Assembly (NCBI RefSeq): GCF_018863235.1
Contig: NZ_JAHKRS010000001.1
Coordinates: forward strand, 310,001 to 374,000
Source: Pseudomaricurvus albidus
Lineage (GTDB): Bacteria; Pseudomonadota; Gammaproteobacteria; Pseudomonadales; Cellvibrionaceae
Reading direction: 5' to 3'
DNA length: 64,000 nt
A program made the translations under genes and the position numbers. A model generated the notes under the pieces. The model saw nothing but the letters and a program-made list of their open reading frames with translations. It made no database searches and was not told the origin of the DNA. Below, in pieces: positions 63,726 through 64,000 of the stretch. Position 1 is the stretch's first letter, and each line of letters opens with the position of its first letter.

Positions 63726-64000
63726 CAGCACATCAATTCGGTCGCTCGGCCTGTCACCTTGCCTCAGCTCACTGTTACAACCGCTCTCTCTGAGCTGGAA
63801 TGAATCAGAATAAGTTGGACTCAACAAGGAAAACAGCTGTTACACCCGACCGGACATAATTCCAAAACCTTCTTTTACGACTTCTGTATCTACCATTCGC
63901 CATACGCTGATTCTCCCGGGATCACTCTATCGATCGCTGGAACAGTACTCTGGGGATTCCAGTAAATACTCAAGTCTCAAAGCAGGTCTGAAAACAAGCA
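63726..64000 (+). other. Untranslated leader, probably of rho
   Basis: About 275 bp follow the promoter without a convincing gene. A long leader is known before rho in several bacteria, where Rho limits its own synthesis. The stretch is C- and T-rich in places (for example around 63765-63800), as expected for a Rho loading region. The gene itself is outside the window, so this is inference from trxA-rho synteny. Confidence 0.45.

Noticed and set aside
1-64000. CRISPR arrays, tRNA/rRNA genes, insertion sequences, prophage genes, plasmid origins
   Set aside because: None seen: no spaced identical repeats, no transposase or integrase motifs, no cloverleaf-like or rRNA-like sequence.

Overview
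The window reads as chromosome from a Gram-negative gammaproteobacterium of the broad Pseudomonadales/Cellvibrionales kind. The evidence is gene order. The Pil-Chp twitching cluster is followed by gshB-tonB-yqgE-ruvX, and pilT-pilU-yggS-proC-yggT-metX-metW-(DUF4426)-rdgB-hemW follow in the order known from Pseudomonas aeruginosa. The yrfG-hslR-hslO-pckA block keeps the order known from E. coli. I see no rRNA, tRNA, insertion sequence, prophage or CRISPR array. Codon use and gene density look chromosomal throughout.

Layout. (1) 1-6.6 kb is an accessory transport/catabolism locus: a class III aminotransferase cut by the window edge, a LuxR/NarL-type regulator, an MFS transporter, a small outer-membrane barrel and a TonB-dependent receptor. 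Four copies of a 16-bp 7-2-7 inverted repeat lie in front of the aminotransferase, MFS and receptor genes. (2) 6.9-12.4 kb is the S-adenosylmethionine cycle: an ArsR-methyltransferase fusion regulator (SahR-like) with a palindrome over its own -35 box, then metK, ahcY, metF and rsmE. (3) 12.5-26.3 kb holds an MBL-fold hydrolase and the Pil-Chp chemosensory system, on the minus strand in transcription order pilG, pilH, pilI, pilJ, pilK, chpA, chpB, chpC. (4) 26.6-29.7 kb is gshB-tonB-yqgE-ruvX.

(5) 29.7-40.6 kb is the most unusual part. It is a compact lipid/polyketide-like cluster placed where pseudomonads carry pyrR-pyrB. It encodes two methyltransferases, an ABC exporter pair, an acyl carrier protein, a ketosynthase plus a cysteine-less ketosynthase partner, a BtrH-type protein, an XRE-like regulator, a DarB-like KAS III, a DarA-like flavodoxin-fold protein and a fused double-hotdog dehydratase. 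Together they suggest a dialkylresorcinol-type or aryl-polyene-related product that is methylated and exported. (6) 40.6-48.7 kb is conserved stress and central metabolism: pckA, hslO, a DUF4124 protein, an HtrA-like protease, hslR, yrfG and a patatin.

(7) 48.8-60.4 kb carries pilU/pilT, yggS, proC, yggT, an extra dynamin-like GTPase, metX-metW, a DUF4426 protein, rdgB and hemW. (8) 60.5-64 kb carries a hybrid sensor kinase and trxA, followed by a strong promoter and long leader that probably serve rho beyond the window.

Two themes link the regions. Twitching motility is split into a sensory block (13.4-26.3 kb) and its retraction motors (48.8-51.1 kb). Methionine/SAM metabolism appears at both ends (metK/ahcY/metF and metX/metW).
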